Source: Mayamaea pseudoterrestris (taxonomy: Eukaryota; Bacillariophyta; Bacillariophyceae; Sellaphorales; Sellaphoraceae). From it: a DNA stretch of 64,000 nucleotides. The first letter of the stretch is position 1; each line of letters begins with the position of its first letter. Both the position numbers and the translations under genes were made by a program. The notes under the pieces are model-generated. The model searched no databases and was not told the origin of the DNA. It saw nothing but the letters and a program-made list of their open reading frames with translations. The DNA lies in NCBI GenBank assembly GCA_027923505.1, contig BROI01000027.1, positions 62,001 to 126,000 of the forward strand, in the 5' to 3' direction. Positions 11,389 through 25,866 of the stretch are shown here, piece by piece.

Positions 11389-14300
11389 GAGACTGGTGAC
11401 AAGTTGTCACCAAATACATTGCCATCCCCTGAGACACCAGCCAAGCCTACCATCTTGTAGCGCAGCCTGAATAAGGATGTTGGCACCATTCTGGTGTATT
11501 TTGGGCACCTACAGCGCTTGCTGTAGGGGTGTATGATTGTCATGGTGTTTGTGGGCTGAGACTGGTGACAAGTTGTCACCAAATACATTGCCATCCCTTG
11601 AGACACCAGCCAAGCCTACCATCTTGTAGCGCAGCCTGAATGATGATGTTGGCACTATTCTGGTGTATTTTGGGCACCTACAGGGCTTGCTGTAGGGGCA
11701 TTTGAATGTCATGGCATCTGCGGGCTGAGACTGGTGACAAGTTGTCACCAAATACATTGCCATGCCCTGAGACACCAGCCAAGCCTACCATCTTGTAGCG
11801 CAGCCTCAATAAGGATGGTGGCACCATTCTGGTGAATTTTGGGCACCTACTGGGCTTGCTGTAGGAGCGTTTGAATGTCACAGCATCTGCAGGCTGAGAT
11901 TGGTGACAAGTTGTCACCAAATACATTGCCATCCCCTGAGACGCCAGCCAAGCCTACCATCTTGTAGCGCAGCCTGAATTATGATGTTGGCACCATTCTG
12001 GTGTATTTTGGGCACCTACAGGGCTTGCTGTAGGGGCGTTTGAATGTCACAGCATCTGCGGGCTGAGACTGGTGACAAGTTGTCACCAAATACATTGCCA
12101 TCCCCTGAGACACCAGCCAAGCCTACCATCTTGTAGCGCAGCCTGAATAATGATGTTGGCACCATTCTGGTGTATTGTGGGCACCTACAGGGCTTGCTGT
12201 AGGGGCATTTGAATGTCACGGCATCGGCGGGCTGAGACTGGTGACAAGTTGTCACCAAATACATTGCCATGCCCTGAGACACCCGTCAATCCAACCATCT
12301 TGTAGCGCAGCCTGAATTATGATGTTGGCACCATTCTGGTGTATTTTGGGCACCTACAGGGCTTGCTGTAGGGGTGTATGATTGTCATGGTGTTTGTGGG
12401 CTGAGACTGGTGACAAGTTGTCACCAAATACATTGCCATCCCTTGAGACACCAGCCAAGCCTACCATCTTGTAGCGCAGCCTGAATAAGGATGTTGGCAC
12501 TATTTTGGTGTATTTTGGGCACCTACAGGGCTTGCTGTAGGGGCATTTGAATGTCATGGCATCTGCGGGCTGAGACTGGTGACAAGTTGTCACCAAATAC
12601 ATTGCCATCCTGTGAGACACCAGCCAAGCCTACCATCTTGTAGCGCAGCCTGAATAATGATGTTGGCACCATTCTGGTGTATTTTGGGCACCTACAGGGC
12701 TTGCTGTAGGGGCGTTTGAATGTCACGGCATCTGCGGGCTGAGACTGGTGACAAGTTGTCACCAAATACATTGCCATCCCCTGAGACAACAGTCAAGCCT
12801 TCCATTTTGTAGCGCAGCCTGAATAATGATGTTGGCACCATTCTGGTGTATTTTGGGCACCTACAGGGCTTGCTGTAGGGGCGTTTGAATGTCACGGCAT
12901 TCGCGGGCTGAGACTGGTGACAAGTTGTCACCAAATACATTGCCATCCCCTGAGACACCAGCCAAGCCTACCATTTTGTAGCGCAGGCTAAATATTGATG
13001 TTGTCACCATTCTGGTGTATTTTGGGCACCTACAGGGCTTGCTGTAGGGGCGTTTGAATGTCACAGCATTTGCGGGCTGAGACTGGTGACAAGTTGTCAC
13101 CAAATGCATTGCCATCCTGTGAGACACCAGCCAAGCCTACCATCTTGTAGCGCAGCCTGAATAATGATGTTGACACCATTCTGGTGTAATTTGGGCACCT
13201 ACAGGGCTTGCTGTAGGGGGGTTGAATGTCACGGCATTTGCGGGCTGAGACTGGTGACAAGTTGTCACCAAATACATTGCCATCCCCTGAGACACCAGCC
13301 AAGCCTACCATCTTGTAGCGCAGCCTGAATAATGATGTTGGCACCATTCTGGTGTATTTTGGGCACCTACAGGGCTTGCTGGAGGGGCGTTTGAATGTCA
13401 CGGCATCTGCGGGCTGAGACTGGTGACAAGTTGTCACCAAATACATTGCCATCCCCTGAGACACCAGCCAAGCCTACCATCTTGTAGCGCAGCCTGAATA
13501 ATGATGTTGGCACCATTCTGGTGTATTTTGGGCACCTACAGGGCTTGCTGTAGGGGCGTTTGAATGTCACGGCATTCGCGGGCTGAGACTGGTGACAAGT
13601 TGTCACCAAATACATTGCCATCCCCTGAGACACCAGCCAAGCCTACCATCTTGTAGCGCAGCCTGAATAATGATGTTGGCACCATTCTGGTGTATTTTGG
13701 GCACCTACAGGGCTTGCTGTAGGGGCGTTTGAATGTCACAGCATTTGCGGGCTGAGACTGGTGACAAGTTGTCACCAAATACATTGCCATCCCCTGAGAC
13801 ACCAGCCAAGCCTACCATCTTGTAGCGCAGCCTGAATAATGATGTTGGCACCATTCTGGTGTATTTTGGGCACCTACAGGGCTTGCTGTAGGGGCGTTTG
13901 AATGTCACAGCATTTGCGGGCTGAGACTGGTGACAAGTTGTCACCAAATGCATTGCCATCCTGTGAGACACCAGCCAAGCCTACCATCTTGTAGCGCAGC
14001 CTGAATAATGATGTTGGCACCATTCTGGTGTATTTTGGGCACCTACAGGGCTTGCTGTAGGGGCGTTTGAATGTCACGGCATTTGCGGGCTGAGACTGGT
14101 GACAAGTTGTCACCAAATACATTGCCATCCCCTGAGACACCAGCCAAGCCTACCATCTTGTAGCGCAGCCTGAATAATGAGGTTGGCACCATTCTGGTGT
14201 ATTTTGGGCACCTACAGGGCTTGCTGTAGGGGCGTTTGAATGTCACGGCATCTGCGGGCTGAGACTGGTGACAAGTTGTCACCAAATACATTGCCATCCC

Positions 14301-17300
14301 CTGAGACACCAGCCAAGCCTACCATTTTGTAGCGCAGCCTGAATAATGATGTTGGCACCATTCTGGTGTATTTTGGGCACCTACAGGGCTTGCTGTAGGG
14401 GCGTTTGAATGTCACAGCATTTGCGGGCTGAGACTGGTGACAAGTTGTCACCAAATACATTGCCATCCCCTGAGACACCAGCCAAGCCTACCATCTTGTA
14501 GCGCAGCCTGAATAATGATGTTGGCACCATTCTGGTGTATTTTGGGCACCTACAGGGCTTGCTGTAGGGGCGTTTGAATGTCACGGCATTTGCGGGCTGA
14601 GACTGGTGACAAGTTGTCACCAAATACATTGCCATCCCCTGAGACACCAGCCAAGCCTACCATCTTGTAGCGCAGCCTGAATAATGATGTTGGCACCATT
14701 CTGGTGTATTTTGGGCACCTACAGGGCTTGCTGTAGGGGCGTTTGAATGTCACAGCATTTGCGGGCTGAGACTGGTGACAAGTTGTCACCAAATACATTG
14801 CCATCCCCTGAGACACCAGCCAAGCCTACCATTTTGTAGCGCAGCCTGAATAATGATGTTGGCACCATTCTGGTGTATTTTGGGCACCTACAGGGCTTGC
14901 TGTAGGGGCGTTTGAATGTCACGGCATCTGCGGGCTGAGACTGGTGACAAGTTGTCACCAAATACATTGCCATCCCCTGAGACACCAGCCAAGCCTACCA
15001 TCTTGTAGCGCAGCCTGAATAATGATGTTGGCACCATTCTGGTGTATTTTGGGCACCTACAGGGCTTGCTGTAGGGCGTTTGAATGTTACAGCATAGCGG
15101 GCTGAGACTGGTGACAAGTTGTCACCAAATACATTGCCATCCCCTGAGACACCAGCCAAGCCTACCATCTTGTAGCGCAGCCTGAAATGGGTGGGCACCA
15201 TTCTGGTGTATTTTGGGCACCTACAGGTCTTGCTGTAGGGGCGTTTGAATGTCACGGCATCTGCGGGCTGAGACTGGTGACAAGTTGTCACCAAATACAT
15301 TGCCATCCCCTGAGACACCAGTCAAGCCTACCATTTGTAGCGCAGCCTCAATAATGATGGTGGCACCATTCTGATGTAATTTGGGCACCTACAGGGCTTG
15401 CTGTAGGGGCGTTTGAATGTCACGGCATCTGGGGGCTGAGACTGGTGACAAGTTGTCACCAAATACATTGCCATCCCCTGAGACACCAGCCAAGCCTGCC
15501 ATCTTGTAGCGCAGCCTGATTAATGATGTTGGAACCATTCTGGTGTATTTTGGGCACCTACAGGGCTTGCTGTAGGGGCGTTTGAATGTCACAGCATTTG
15601 CGGGCTGAGACTGGTGACAAGTTGTCACCAAATACATTGCCATCCCCTGAGACACCAGCCAAGCCTACCATCTTGTAGCGCAGCCTGAATAATGATGTTG
15701 GCACCATTCTGGTGTATTTTGGGCACCTACAGGGCTTGCTGTAGGGGCGTTTGAATGTCACGGCATCCGCGGGCTGAGACTGGTGACAAGTTGTCACCAA
15801 ATACATTGCCATCCCCTGAGACACCAGCCAAGCCTACCATCTTGTAGCGCAGCCTGAATAATGATGTTGGCACCATTCTGGTGTATTTTGGGCACCTACA
15901 GGGCTTGCTGTAGGGGCGTTTGAATGTCACGGCATCTGCGGGCTGAGACTGGTGACAAGTTGTCACCAAATACATTGCCATCCCCTGAGACACCAGCCAA
16001 GCCTACCATCTTGTAGCGCAGCCTGAATAATGATGTTGGCACCATTCTGGTGTATTTTGGGCACCTACAGGGCTTGCTGGAGGGGCGTTTGAATGTCACA
16101 GCATTTGCGGGCTGAGACTGGTGACAAGTTGTCACCAAATACATTGCCATCCCCTGAGACACCAGCCAAGCCTACCATCTTGTAGCGCAGCCTGAATAAT
16201 GATGTTGGCACCATTCTGGTGTATTTTGGGCACCTACAGGGCTTGCTGTAGGGGCGTTTGAATGTCACGGCATTTGCGGGCTGAGACTGGTGACAAGTTG
16301 TCACCAAATACATTGCCATCCCCTGAGACACCAGCCAAGCCTACCATCTTGTAGCGCAGCCTGAATAATGATGTTGGCACCATTCTGGTGTATTTTGGGC
16401 ACCTACAGGGCTTGCTGTAGGGGCGTTTGAATGTCACAGCATCTGCGGGCTGAGACTGGTGACAAGTTGTCACCAAATACATTGCCAACCCTGAGACACC
16501 AGCCAAGCCTACCATTTTGTAGCGCAGCCTGAATAATGATGTTGGCACCATTCTGGTGTATTTTGGGCACCTACAGGGCTTGCTGTAGGGGCGTTTGAAT
16601 GTCACGGCATTCGCGGGCTGAGACTGGTGACAAGTTGTCACCAAATACATTGCCATCCCCTGAGACACCAGCCAAGCCTACCATTTTGGAGCGCAGGCTG
16701 GATATTGATGTTGTCACCAATCTGGTGTATTTTGGGCACCTACAGGGCTTGCTGTAGGGGCGTTTGAATGTCACGGCATCTGCGGGCTGAGACTGGTGAC
16801 AAGTTGTCACCAAATACATTGCCATCCCCTGAGACACCAGCCAAGCCTACCATCTTGTAGCGCAGCCTGAATAATGATGTTGGCACCATTCTGGTGTATT
16901 TTGGGCACCTACAGGGCTTGCTGTAGGGGCGTTTGAATGTCACAGCATCTGCGGGCTGAGACTGGTGACAAGTTGTCACCAAATACATTGCCATCCCCTG
17001 AGACACCAGCCAAGCCTACCATCTTGTAGCGCAGCCTGAAGAATGATGTTGGCACCATTCTGGTGTATTTTGGGCACCTACAGGGCTTGCTGTAGGGGCG
17101 TTTGAATGTCACAGCATCTGCGGGCTGAGACTGGTGACAAGTTGTCACCAAATACATTGCCATCCCCTGAGACACCAGCCAAGCCTACCATCTTGTAGCG
17201 CAGCCTGAATAATGATGTTGGCACCATTCTGGTGTATTTTGGGCACCTACAGGGCTTGCTGGAGGGGCGTTTGAATGTCACAGCATTTGCGGGCTGAGAC

Positions 17301-20300
17301 TGGTGACAAGTTGTCACCAAATACATTGCCATCCCCTGAGACACCAGCCAAGCCTACCATTTTGTAGAGCAGCCTGAATAATGAGGTTGGCACAATTCTG
17401 GTGTATTTTGGGCACCTATAGGGCTTGCTGGAGGGGCGTTTGAATGTCACAGCATTTGCGGGCTGAGACTGGTGACAAGTTGTCACCAAATACATTGCCA
17501 TCCCCTGAGACACCAGCCAAGCCTACCATCTTGTAGCGCAGCCTGAATAATGATGTTGGCACCATTCTGGTGTATTTTGGGCACCTACAGGGCTTGCTGT
17601 AGGGGCGTTTGAATGTCACGGCATTTGCGGGCTGAGACTGGTGACAAGTTGTCACCAAATACATTGCCATCCCCTGAGACACCAGCCAAGCCTACCATCT
17701 TGTAGCGCAGCCTGAATAATGATGTTGGCACCATTCTGGTGTATTTTGGGCACCTACAGGGCTTGCTGTAGGGGCGTTTGAATGTCACAGCATCCGCGGG
17801 CTGAGACTGGTGACAAGTTGTCACCAAATACATTGCCATCCCCTGAGACACCAGCCAAGCCTACCATCTTGTAGCGCAGCCTGAATAATGATGTTGGCAC
17901 CATTCTGGTGTATTTTGGGCACCTACAGGGCTTGCTGTAGGGGCGTTTGAATGTCACGGCATCTGCGGGCTGAGACTGGTGACAAGTTGTCACCAAATAC
18001 ATTGCCATCCCCTGAGACACCAGCCAAGCCTACCATTTTGTAGCGCAGCCTGAATAATGATGTTGGCACCATTCTGGTGTATTTTGGGCACCTACAGGGC
18101 TTGCTGTAGGGGCGTTTGAATGTCACGGCATTGCGCTGGGCTGAGACTGGTGACAAGTTGTCACCAAATACATTGCCATCCCCTGAGACACCAGCCAAGC
18201 CTACCATCTTGTAGCGCAGCCTGAATAATGATGTTGGCACCATTCTGGTGTATTTTGGGCACCTACAGGGCTTGCTGTAGGGGCGTTTGAATGTCACGGC
18301 ATCTGCGGGCTGAGACTGGTGACAAGTTGTCACCAAATACATTGCCATCCCCTGAGACACCAGCCAAGCCTACCATCTTGTAGCGCAGCCTGAATAATGA
18401 TGTTGGCACCATTCTGGTGTATTTTGGGCACCTACAGGGCTTGCTGTAGGGGCGTTTGAATGTCACGGCATCTGCGGGCTGAGACTGGTGACAAGTTGTC
18501 ACCAAATACATTGCCATCCCCTGAGACACCAGCCAAGCCTACCATCTTGTAGCGCAGCCTGAATAATGATGTTGGCACCATTCTGGTGTATTTTGGGCAC
18601 CTACAGGGCTTGCTGTAGGGGCGTTTGAATGTCACTGCGGGCTGAGACTGGTGACAAGTTGTCACCAAATACATTGCCATCCCCTGAGACACCAGCCAAG
18701 CCTACCATCTTGTAGCGCAGCCTGAATAATGATGTTGGCACCATTCTGGTGTATTTTGGGCACCTACAGGGCTTGCTGGAGGGGCGTTTGAATGTCACAG
18801 CATTTGCGGGCTGAGACTGGTGACAAGTTGTCACCAAATACATTGCCATCCCCTGAGACACCAGCCAAGCCTACCATCTTGTAGCGCAGCCTGAATAATG
18901 ATGTTGGCACCATTCTGGTGTATTTTGGGCACCTACAGGGCTTGCTGTAGGGGCGTTTGAATGTCACGGCATCTGCGGGCTGAGACTGGTGACAAGTTGT
19001 CACCAAATACATTGCCATCCCCTGAGACACCAGCCAAGCCTACCATCTTGTAGCGCAGCCTGAATAATGATGTTGGCACCATTCTGGTGTATTTTGGGCA
19101 CCTACAGGGCTTGCTGGAGGGGCGTTTGAATGTCACGGCATCTGCGGGCTGAGACTGGTGACAAGTTGTCACCAAATACATTGCCATCCCCTGAGACACC
19201 AGCCAAGCCTACCATCTTGTAGCGCAGCCTGAATAATGATGTTGGCACCATTCTGGTGTATTTTGGGCACCTACAGGGCTTGCTGTAGGGGCGTTTGAAT
19301 GTCACGGCATCCGCGGGCTGAGACTGGTGACAAGTTGTCACCAAATACATTGCCATCCCCTGAGACACCAGCCAAGCCTACCATCTTGTAGCGCAGCCTG
19401 AATAATGATGTTGGCACCATTCTGGTGTATTTTGGGCACCTACAGGGCTTGCTGTAGGGGCGTTTGAATGTCACGGCATCCGCGGGCTGAGACTGGTGAC
19501 AAGTTGTCACCAAATACATTGCCATCCCCTGAGACACCAGCCAAGCCTACCATTTTGTAGCGCAGCCTGAATAATGATGTTGGCACCATTCTGGTGTATT
19601 TTGGGCACCTACAGGGCTTGCTGGAGGGGTGTTTGAATGTCACGGCATCCGCGGGCTGAGACTGGTGACAAGTTGTCACCAAATACATTGCCATCCCCTG
19701 AGACACCAGCCAAGCCTACCATCTTGTAGCGCAGCCTGAATAATGATGTTGGCACCATTCTGGTGTATTTTGGGCACCTACAGGGCTTGCTGTAGGGCGT
19801 TTGAATGTCACGGCATCTGCGGGCTGAGACTGGTGACAAGTTGTCACCAAATACATTGCCATCCCCTGAGACACCAGCCAAGCCTACCATCTTGTAGCGC
19901 AGCCTGAATAATGATGTTGGCACCATTCTGGTGTATTTTGGGCACCTACAGGGCTTGCTGTAGGGGCGTTTGAATGTCACGGCATCTGCGGGCTGAGACT
20001 GGTGACAAGTTGTCACCAAATACATTGCCATCCCCTGAGACACCAGCCAAGCCTAACATTTCGTAACGCAGCCTGATTTATGATGTTGGCGCCATTCTGG
20101 TGTATTTTGGGCACCTACAGGGCTTGCTGTGGGGGGGCGTTTGAATGTCACGGCATCTGCAGGCTGAGACTGGTGACAAGTTGTCACCAAATACATTGCC
20201 ATCCCCTGAGACACCAGCCAAGCCTACCATCTTGTAGCGCAGCCTGAATAATGATGTTGGCACCATTCTGGTGTATTTTGGGCACCTACAGGGCTTGCTG

Positions 20301-23300
20301 TAGGGGCGTTTGAATGTCACGGCATCCGCGGGCTGAGACTGGTGACAAGTTGTCACCAAATACATTGCCATCCTGTGAGACACCAGCCAAGCCTACCATC
20401 TTGTAGCACAGCCTGCATAATGATGTTGGCACCATTTCGTGTGTATTTTGGGACCTACAGGGCTTGCTGTAGGGGCGTTTGAATGTCACAGCATCTGCGG
20501 GCTGAGGCTGGTGACAAGTTGTCACCAAATACATTGCCATCCCCGAGACACCAGCCAAGCCTACCATCTTGTAGCGCAGCCTGAATAATGATGTTGGCAC
20601 CATTCTGGTGTATTTTGGGCACCTACAGGGCTTGCTGTAGGGGCGTTTGAATGTCACGGCATCTGCGGGCTGAGACTGGTGACAAGTTGTCACCAAATAC
20701 ATTGCCATCCCCTGAGACACCAGCCAAGCCTACCATCTTGTAGCGCAGCCTGAATAATGATGTTGGCACCATTCTGGTGTATTTTGGGCACCTACAGGGC
20801 TTGCTGTAGGGGCGTTTGAATGTCACGGCATCCGCAGGCTGAGACTGGTGACAAGTTGTCACCAAATACATTGCCATCCCCTGAGACACCAGCCAAGCCT
20901 ACCATCTTGTAGCGCAGCCTGAATAATGATGTTGGCACCATTCTGGTGTATTTTGGGCACCTACAGGGCTTGCTGGAGGAGCGTTTGAATGTCACGGCAT
21001 CCGCGGGCTGAGACTGGTGACAAGTTGTCACCAAATACATTGCCTTCCCCTGAGACACCAGCCAAGCCTACCATCTTGTAGCGGAGCCTGAATAATGAGG
21101 TTGCCACCATTTCTGGTGTATTTTGAGCATCTACAGGGCTTGCTGTAGGAGCGTTTGAATGTCACGGCATCCACGGGCTGAGACTGGTGACAAGTTGTCA
21201 CCAAATACATTGCCATCCCCTGAGACACCAGCCAAGCCTACCATCATGTAGCGCAGCCTCAATATTGATGGTGGCACCTTTCTGGTGTATTTTGGGCATC
21301 TACAGGGCTTGCTGTAGGAGCGTTTGAATGTCACGGCATCCGCAGGCTGAGACTGGTGACAAGTTGTCACCAAATACATTGCCATCCCCTGATACACCAG
21401 CCAAGCCTACCATCTTGTCGCGCAGCCTCAATAATGATGGTGGCACCATTCTGGTGTATTTTAGGCACCTACAGGGCTTGCTGTAGGGGCGTTTGAATGT
21501 CACGGCATCCGCGGGCTGAGACTGGTGACAAGTTGTCACCAAATACATTGCCATCCCCTGAGACACCAGCCAAGCCTACCATCTTGTAGCGCAGCCTGAA
21601 TAATGATGTTGGCACCATTCTGGTGTATTTTGGGCACCTACAGGGCTTGCTGGAGGAGCGTTTGAATGTCACGGCATCCGCGGGCTGAGACTGGTGACAA
21701 GTTGTCACCAAATACATTGCCATCCCCTGATACACCAGCCAAGCCTACCATCTTGTAGCGCAGCCTGAATAATGATGTTGGCACCATTCTGGTGTATTTT
21801 GGGCACCTACAGGGCTTGCTGTAGGAGCGTTTGAATGTCACGGCATCCACGGGCTGAGACTGGTGACAAGTTGTCACCAAATGCATATCCTCCCTGAGAC
21901 ACCAGCCAAGCCTACCATCTTGTAGCGCAGCCTGCATAATGATGTTGGCATCATTCTTGGTGTATTTTGGGCACCTACAGGGCTTGCTGGAGGGTGTTTG
22001 AATGTCAAGGGATCTGCGGGCTGAGACTGGTGACAAGTTGTCACCAAATACATTGCCATCCCCTGAGACACCAGCCAAGCCTACCATTTTGTAGCGCAGC
22101 CTGATAATGATGTTGGCACCATTCTGGTGTATTTTGGGCACCTACAGGGCTTTGCTGGAGGGCGTTTGAATGTCACACGGCATCGCGGGCTGAGACTGGT
22201 GACAAGTTGTCACCAAATACATTGCCATCCCCTGAGACACCAGCCAAGCCTACCATCTTGTAGCGCAGCCTGAATAATGATGTTGGCACCATTCTGGTGT
22301 ATTTTGGGCACCTACAGGGCTTGCTGGAGGGGCGTTTGAATGTCACAGCATCTGCGGGCTGAGACTGGTGACAAGTTGTCACCAAATACATTGCCATCCC
22401 CTGAGACACCAGCCAAGCCTACCATCTTGTCGCGCAGCCTGAATAATGATGTTGGCACCATTCTGGTGTATTTTGGGCACCTACAGGGCTTGCTGGAGGG
22501 GCGTTTGAATGTCACGGCATCTGCGGGCTGAGACTGGTGACAAGTTGTCACCAAATACATTGCCATCCCCTGAGACACCAGCCAAGCCTACCATCTTGTA
22601 GCGCAGCCTGAATAATGATGTTGGCATCATTCTGGTGTATTTTGGACACCTACAGGGCTTGCTGTAGGGACATTTGAATGTCACGGCATCCGCGGGCTGA
22701 GACTGGTGACAAGTTGTCACCAAATACATTGCCATCCCCTGAGACACCAGCCAAGCCTACCATCCTGTAGAGCAGCCTGCATAATGATGTTGGCACCATT
22801 CTGGTGTATTTTGGGCACCTACAGGGCTTGCTGGAGGGGCGTTTGAATGTCACGGCATCTGCGGGCTGAGACTGGTGACAAGTTGTCACCAAATACATTG
22901 CCATCCCCTGAGACACCAGCCAAGCCTACCATCTTGTAGCGCAGCCTGAATAATGATGTTGGCACCATTCTGGTGTATTTTGGGCACCTACAGGGCTTGC
23001 TGTAGGGGCGTTTGAATGTCATGGCATCTGCAGGCTGAGACTGGTGACAAGTTGTCACCAAATACATTGCCATCCCCTGAGACACCAGCCAAGCCTACCA
23101 TCTTGTAGCGCAGCCTGAATAATGATGTTGGCACCATTCTGGTGTATTTTGGGCACCTACAGGGCTTGCTGTAGGGGCGTTTGAATGTCACGGCATCTGC
23201 GGGCTGAGACTGGTGACAAGTTGTCACCAAATACATTGCCATCCCCTGATACACCAGCCAAGCCTACCATCTTGTAGCGCAGCCTGAAAAATGATGTTGG

Positions 23301-25712
23301 CACCATTCTGGTGTATTTTGGGCACCTACAGGGCTTGCTGGAGGGGCGTTTGAATGTCACAGCATTTGCGGGCTGAGACTGGTGACAAGTTGTCACCAAA
23401 TACATTGCCATCCCCTGAGACACCAGCCAAGCCTACCATCTTGTAGCGCAGCCTGAATAATGATGTTGGCACCATTCTGGTGTATTTTGGGCACCTACAG
23501 GGCTTGCTGTAGGGGCGTTTGAATGTCACGGCATCTGCGGGCTGAGACTGGTGACAAGTTGTCACCAAATACATTGCCATCCCCTGAGACACCAGCCAAG
23601 CCTACCATCTTGTAGCGCAGCCTGAAAAATGATGTTGGCACCATTCTGGTGTATTTTGGGCACCTACAGGGCTTGCTGGAGGAGCATTTGAATGTCATGG
23701 CATCCGCTGGCTGAGACTGGTGACAAGTTGTCACCAAATACATTGCCTTCCCCTGAGACACCAGCCAAGCCTACCATCTTGTAGCGGAGCCTGAATAATG
23801 AGGTTGCCACCATTTCTGGTGTATTTTGAGCATCTACAGGGCTTGCTGTAGGAGCGTTTGAATGTCATGGCATCTGCGGGCTGAGACTGGTGACAAGTTG
23901 TCACCAAATGCATTGCCATCCCCTGAGACACCTGCCAAGCCTACCATCTTGTAGCGCAGCCTGAATAATGATGTTGGCACCATTCTGGTGTATTTTGGGC
24001 ACCTACAGGGCTTGCTGGAGGGGCGTTTGAATGTCATGGCATCTGCGGGATGAGACTGGTGACAAGTTGTCACCAAATACATTGCCATCCCCTGAGACAC
24101 CAGCCAACCTACCATTTTGTAGCGCAGCCTGAAAAATGATGTTGGCACCATCCTGGTGTATTTTGGGCACCTACAGGGCTTGCTGAAGGGGTGTTTGAAT
24201 GTCACAGCATTTGCGGGCTGAGACTGGTGACAAGTTGTCACCAAATACATTGCCATCCCCTGAGACACCAGCCAAGCCTACCATCTTGTAGCGCAGCCTG
24301 AATAATGATGTTGGCACCATTCTGGTGTATTTTGGGCACCTACAGGGCTTGCTGGAGGGGCGTTTGAATGTCATGGCATCTGCGGGATGAGACTGGTGAC
24401 AAGTTGTCACCAAATACATTGCCATCCCCTGAGACACCAGCCAACCTACCATTTTGTAGCGCAGCCTGAAAAATGATGTTGGCACCATCCTGGTGTATTT
24501 TGGGCACCTACAGGGCTTGCTGAAGGGGTGTTTGAATGTCACAGCATTTGCGGGCTGAGACTGGTGACAAGTTGTCACCAAATACATTGCCATCCCCTGA
24601 GACACCAGCCAACCTACTATTTTGTAGCGCAGTCTGAATAATGATGTTGGCACCATTCTGGTGTATTTTGGGCACCTACAGGGCTTGCTGGAGGGGCATT
24701 TGAATGTCACGGCATCCGTGGGCTGAGACTGGTGACAAGTTGTCACCAAATACATTGTCATCCCCTAAGACACCAGCCAAGCCTACCATTTGTAGCGCAG
24801 CCTAAACAATGATGTTGGCACCATTCTGGTGTATTTTGGGCACCTACAGGGCTTGCTGGAGGGGTGTTTGAATGTCATGGCATCCGCGGGCTGAGACTGG
24901 TGACAAGTTGTCACCAAATACATTGCCATCCCCTGAGACACCAGCCAAGCCTACCATCTTGTAGTGCAGCCTGAATAATGATGATAACACCATTCTGGTG
25001 TATTTTGGGCACCTACAGGGCTTGCTGGGAGGGGCGTTTGAATGTCACAGCATTTGGGGGCTGAGACTGGTGACAAGTTGTCACCAAATACATTGCCATC
25101 CCCTGAGACACCAGCCAAGCCTACCATCATGTAGCGCAGCCTGAATAATGATGTTGGCACCATTCTGGTGTATTTTGGGCACCTACAGGGCTTGCTGGAG
25201 GGGCGTTTGAATGTCACAGCATTTGCAGCCTGAGACTGGTGACAAGTTGTCACCAAATACATTGCCATCCCCTGAGACACCAGCCAAGCCTACCATCTTG
25301 TAGCGCAGCCTCAATAATGATGTTGGCACCATTCTGGTGTATTTTGGGCACCTACAGGGCGTGCTGTAGGGGCGTTTGAATGTCATGGCATCTGCGGGCT
25401 GAGACTGGTGACAAGTTGTCACCAAATACATTGCCATCCCCTGAGACACCAGCCAAGCCTACCATCTTATAGCGCAGTCTGAAGAATGATGTTGGCACCA
25501 TTCTGGTGTATTTTGGGCACCTACAGGGCATGCTGGAGGGGGGTTTGAATGTCATGGCATCCGCAGGCTGAGACTGGTGACAAGTTGTCGCCTAATACAT
25601 TGTCGTCCCCTGAGACACCAGCCAAGTCTACCATCTTGTAGCGCAGCTTGAATAATGATGTTGGCACCATTCTAGTGTATTTTGGGCACCTACAGGGCTT
25701 GCTGTAGGGGCG
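11389..25712 (+). repeat. 169-bp tandem satellite, main array (about 85 copies, 14.3 kb)
   Basis: Uninterrupted head-to-tail units of 169 bp start at GAGACTGG (11389) and end with a partial unit at about 25712. Every unit carries the palindrome GGTGACAA-G-TTGTCACC, just after GAGACT. The stretch at about 13.2-20.0 kb is nearly uniform. Units at the left end (11.4-12.9 kb) and right end (20.0-25.7 kb) are more diverged. Rare variants recur at multiples of the unit: 845 bp (5 units), 2,703 bp (16 units) and 337 bp (2 units). Minus-strand frames of 88 codons appear in almost every unit, but 169 = 3x56+1, so each runs through one unit in one frame and the next in another. I read the array as non-coding. 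Confidence 0.97.
11395..11411. other. first copy of the 17-nt odd-centred palindrome of the 169-bp family
   Basis: The arms GGTGACAA and TTGTCACC flank a single G. The same element is repeated about every 169 bases through 25.6 kb. As RNA it would form only a very tight hairpin. As DNA it is a two-fold symmetric site with two GGTGACA half sites, fitting a dimeric DNA-binding protein. Confidence 0.9.
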
Positions 25713-25866
25713 ACACCATGGAATGGTCTGCAGGCTGGGTGTGGTGACAAGTTATGGAGTCATACCACCAATGCCCCAACGGCCATCCAACAATCCAATG
25801 AGTCACGGCAATGCCGTTGCCATTGTGCAGAACAAGTGCAGGTCTGCCTGGGGCTGACATGGGTTA
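25713..25866 (+). repeat. 180-bp family relic fused to the end of the 169-bp array
   Basis: After the last partial 169-bp unit the sequence resumes recognisable 180-bp family text (ATGGAATGGTCTGCA, ATGGAGTCATACCAC, CCAACAATCCAATGAGTCA). Where that family normally has GGGTGTGGCCAACACCCC, this copy reads GGGTGTGGTGACAAG, so it looks like a chimera with the palindrome of the 169-bp family. Divergence is higher than in the left 180-bp array. Confidence 0.75.

Noticed and set aside
11389-25712. Dozens of overlapping 88-codon minus-strand open frames, which could be taken for a multigene family
   Set aside because: The unit is 169 bp (3x56+1), so each frame reads one unit in one phase and the next unit in another. 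Similarity is at DNA level, starts and stops are set by the repeat, and there is no separate promoter or codon bias.
11389-25712. CRISPR-like array
   Set aside because: There are no unique spacers; whole 169-bp units repeat without interruption, and the genome is eukaryotic.
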